Source of the DNA: Elusimicrobiota bacterium
GTDB lineage: Bacteria > Elusimicrobiota > Elusimicrobia > FEN-1173
Reading direction: 5' to 3'
Assembly (NCBI GenBank): GCA_016207625.1
Contig: JACQPF010000337.1
Location: 1 to 7,959, forward strand
Length of the DNA: 7,959 bases
Shown here: piece by piece, positions 5,329-7,959 of the stretch
Layout: every line of letters begins with the position of its first letter
Position numbering within the stretch: position 1 is the first letter of the stretch
Notes under the pieces: model-generated
What the model saw: the letters and a program-made list of their open reading frames with translations, nothing else
Told to the model about the DNA's origin: nothing
The model's database searches: none
Program-made: the position numbers and the translations under genes

Positions 5329-7959
5329 TTAGTTTGATAGGGCCGCGATGTGGTCTTCCAGGCGCTTGCGCTTGGAGAGGACCTCCGCGTGGCGGGCGCG
5401 CGCCTTTTCCACTTCTTCTTTCGGCGCGCGGTTCAAGAAGTCCGGGTTGCCGAGGCGGCTGTCCAGGCGCTTCAAATCCGTGTCCAACAAGTCAATTTCC
5501 TTTTGCAGGCGAAGCTTCTCTTTCCCGAAATCGATCAACCCTTCCAGCGGCACGAACATCTCGAAATCCCCCGCCACCGCCGCCGCCGACTGAGGCGGTT
5601 TCTCTTTTTTCTCCAGCAAATGCAGCTCAGACACCTTGGCCAGGTGCTTGACGTAGGGAGCGTAGCTCGTGAGGAGTTTCTTCGTGAACGTGGAGGAGGA
5701 CCCGAGGTGCGCGTTCACCGCGATCTTTTTTCCCGGCGGCACGTTCATTTCCGAGCGGACCGTGCGCAGGGCCGTGACCGTCTCCATCAGGAGGGCCATG
5801 GCGCGCATGTCCTCGTCGGCGGCGGTGGGCTCGTCCGGGAGGGACTCGCCGGGCGCCGCCATCAGGCTCGGCGCGGGTTTTCGCCCGGTCGTTTCGCAGA
5901 GGGATTGCCACAAATGCTCCGTGATGAAAGGCATGATGGGGTGCAGGGCCCGCAAGGCGCCGTCCAAAACCTCCATTAAGGTTTGCCGGGCCTGCGTTCG
6001 TTTATGCTCGAAATCGGCGGGCAGGTCTCCTTCCGATTTCATGAGGCGGATCTTGCTCAATTCAATATACCAATCGCAGAAATCTCCCCAGAAAAAGGCG
6101 TAGAGGGCCCTGGCCGCCTGGGCCATGTCGTAGCGCCGGATATGCTCGCCCGCCTCGCGCACGGTTTCCGCCAGGCGCCGGCGGATCCACCGGTCGGCCA
6201 GGTCCCGATCGGCGAGGGGCGCCTCCGCCGGGCGGAAGCCTTCCAAATTCATCAGCGCGAAACGCGAGGCGTTCCAGATCTTGTTGGCGAAGTTGCGGGC
6301 GCCGACGAAACTGTCGTCGGCCAGTTGCATGTCCCGGCCGGGCACGGCGCTGGCCGTCAAGGCGAAGCGGAGGGCGTCCGTGCCGTATTTCTTCATGATG
6401 TCCAGCGGGTCGATCACGTTGTTGAGGGACTTGGACATCTTCCGCCCCTGCTTGTCCCGCACGATCCCGTGGATGAAGACGTGACGGTAAGGCACGTTTC
6501 CCTGGAACTCCAAGCCCATCATCACCATGCGGGCCACCCACAGGTAGAGGATCTCATGCCCCGTCACGAGCGTGGAGGTGGGGTAGAAATAGTCCAGGTC
6601 CGGCGTTTTCTCCGGCCAGCCCAGCGTGGTCAGCGGCCAAAGGCCCGAGGAGAACCAGGTGTCCAAAACGTCGGGGTCCCGCATCAAGTTGTGGGACCCG
6701 CAACGGGGGCAGGCGTTCGGGGCGTTTTCCTGCACGATGGGCTCTCCGCGCTCGCGCAGGAGCAGTTTGGTGGACTCCGATTTGAAATAGGGGTCGACGG
6801 CCAGAACGTTCCTCTGCTCATGGTCGAAACGGCCGCAACCCAGGCAATACCACACGGGGAGCTGGTGCCCCCACCAGATCTGGCGGGACAGGCACCAATC
6901 CCGGTTGTTGTGCAGCCAGTTCAAATAGGGTTTCTCCCAGGACTCGGGGAAAATCTGCACCCGGTCTTCCTCCGTGGCGCGGGCGGCGCGTTCGGCCATG
7001 TCCTGGGTTTTCAAGAACCACTGGCTGGATTCCAGCGGCTCGATCACGGAGCCGCAGCGATAGCACGTGGCGGCGGAAAGTTTGTAATCTTCCTCCTTGA
7101 CGAGGAACCCGCCTGAAGTGAGGTCCGTCAGAACGTTGTGGCGGCAGTCCTTCACCGTCTGCCCGGCGTAGGCGGGGCCGGCTTTCTCCGTCATCCGTCC
7201 CTCGTAGCCGATCACCATGAGGTGCGGCAAGTCGTGCCTCTGGGCGATTTCAAAGTCGGCCGCGTCGTGGGAAGGCGTCACTTTGACGGCGCCCGTCCCG
7301 AAAGAGGGGTCCACCGCCGCGTCGGCGATCAGGGGGATCTCGACGTTGGAGTCTTCCGGCCGGCGGAGGGGCAACAGGAGTCTCTTGCCGACGAGGCTCG
7401 CGTAGCGGGCGTCCTCCGGGTTCACGGCCACCGCCGTGTCGCCGAGCATCGTCTCGGGCCTTGTGGTGGCCACCACGATCCCCTGTGAGGGATCGTCTTT
7501 AAAGGGATAGCGGATGTGCCAAAGCTTGCCGCCGGTCTCCTCGTGCTCCACCTCGATGTCCGAGAGGCTCGTCCCGCAGCGCACGCACCAGTTCACGAGC
7601 CGATACCCCCGGTAGATGAGGTCCTTTTGGTAGAGCTTCACGAAGGCCGTTGTGACGGCCCGGGAGCTCGCTTCGTCCATGGTGAAGCGGGTGCGGGTCC
7701 AATCGCAGGCGCAGCCGAGCTTGCGGAGCTGGTGGAGGATGGTGTCGCCCGACTGCTGGCGCCATTCCCACATGCGCTCCAAGAATTTCTTCCGGCCCAG
7801 GTCCTGCCGGGTTTTCCCTTCCTTCTTCAGGAGCCGTTCCACCACGTTTTGGGTGGCGATGCCGCCGTGGTCCGTGCCGGGCGCCCAAAGCGTGGCGAAG
7901 CCCCTCATTTTGTGCCAGCGGATCAAAATGTCCTGGAGTGTGTTGTTGAGGGCGTGGCC
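5329..7959 (-). CDS. valS: Valyl-tRNA synthetase, N terminus outside window
   Basis: This class I aminoacyl-tRNA synthetase charges tRNA-Val in the cytoplasm. 876 residues are visible, and the frame runs off the right edge. The first visible residues are GHALNNTLQDILIRW, so the window ends inside the HIGH motif (Gly-His at 7954-7959), and roughly 50 N-terminal residues should be missing. The CP1 editing domain follows, with ATTRPETMLGDTAVAVNP, GTGAVKVTPSHDAADFE and EPLESSQWFL. CxxC pairs (CVRCG, CYRCG, CLGCG, CPRCG) suggest zinc knuckles as in several bacterial ValRS. KMSKS is intact at 6427-6441 (GRKMSKSLNNVIDPLD). Next come the anticodon-binding domain and the C-terminal coiled-coil tRNA arm (GKEKLRLQKEIDLLDTDLKR), ending at TAA 5331-5329. 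A TTG at 7926 is internal and not a start. The gene is essential and appears intact. It converges on hpnD with a 4-base gap and is not part of that operon. Confidence 0.97.
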   Translation of the reverse strand, partial: GHALNNTLQDILIRWHKMRGFATLWAPGTDHGGIATQNVVERLLKKEGKTRQDLGRKKFLERMWEWRQQSGDTILHQLRKLGCACDWTRTRFTMDEASSRAVTTAFVKLYQKDLIYRGYRLVNWCVRCGTSLSDIEVEHEETGGKLWHIRYPFKDDPSQGIVVATTRPETMLGDTAVAVNPEDARYASLVGKRLLLPLRRPEDSNVEIPLIADAAVDPSFGTGAVKVTPSHDAADFEIAQRHDLPHLMVIGYEGRMTEKAGPAYAGQTVKDCRHNVLTDLTSGGFLVKEEDYKLSAATCYRCGSVIEPLESSQWFLKTQDMAERAARATEEDRVQIFPESWEKPYLNWLHNNRDWCLSRQIWWGHQLPVWYCLGCGRFDHEQRNVLAVDPYFKSESTKLLLRERGEPIVQENAPNACPRCGSHNLMRDPDVLDTWFSSGLWPLTTLGWPEKTPDLDYFYPTSTLVTGHEILYLWVARMVMMGLEFQGNVPYRHVFIHGIVRDKQGRKMSKSLNNVIDPLDIMKKYGTDALRFALTASAVPGRDMQLADDSFVGARNFANKIWNASRFALMNLEGFRPAEAPLADRDLADRWIRRRLAETVREAGEHIRRYDMAQAARALYAFFWGDFCDWYIELSKIRLMKSEGDLPADFEHKRTQARQTLMEVLDGALRALHPIMPFITEHLWQSLCETTGRKPAPSLMAAPGESLPDEPTAADEDMRAMALLMETVTALRTVRSEMNVPPGKKIAVNAHLGSSSTFTKKLLTSYAPYVKHLAKVSELHLLEKKEKPPQSAAAVAGDFEMFVPLEGLIDFGKEKLRLQKEIDLLDTDLKRLDSRLGNPDFLNRAPKEEVEKARARHAEVLSKRKRLEDHIAALSN

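Noticed and set aside
5983..7116. A 377-codon plus-strand open frame opposite valS
   Set aside because: It is an antisense shadow of an intact valS with KMSKS and editing motifs. The product is low complexity.

Overview
The window is GC-rich (above 60% by eye), densely coded and clearly bacterial. An exported binding protein with a type I signal peptide, a two-TM chemoreceptor and hopanoid-type squalene genes point to a motile, Gram-negative-type bacterium. The sequence alone does not fix the phylum. Deltaproteobacterial-type, Nitrospirota or Elusimicrobiota-like lineages would all fit.

There are three blocks. (1) Positions 1-3095, plus strand: two tandem paralogous periplasmic binding proteins of the ABC_sub_bind type (the first cut by the window edge), followed by a methyl-accepting chemotaxis protein whose ATG overlaps the stop of the second binding protein (ATGA). 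No permease or ATPase gene is present, so the block looks more like a chemosensory module (soluble ligand binders plus receptor) than a transporter. (2) Positions 3096-5324, plus strand: a 141-base spacer with a candidate extended -10 promoter and a perfect 8-bp hairpin, then three overlapping genes. These are an unrecognised 135-residue protein, hpnC and hpnD, the last two from squalene/hopanoid synthesis. hpnD is broken by an apparent single-base deletion exactly inside its second metal-binding aspartate motif (near 4972). That is either a real lesion or a sequencing/assembly error. (3) Positions 5329-7959, minus strand: most of valS (valyl-tRNA synthetase), convergent with hpnD across only 4 bases. 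The window ends inside its HIGH motif.

The most noteworthy points are the hpnD frameshift, the binding-protein duplication coupled to a chemoreceptor, and the unknown small gene translationally coupled to hpnC. I see no RNA genes, mobile elements, CRISPR arrays or prophage signatures.
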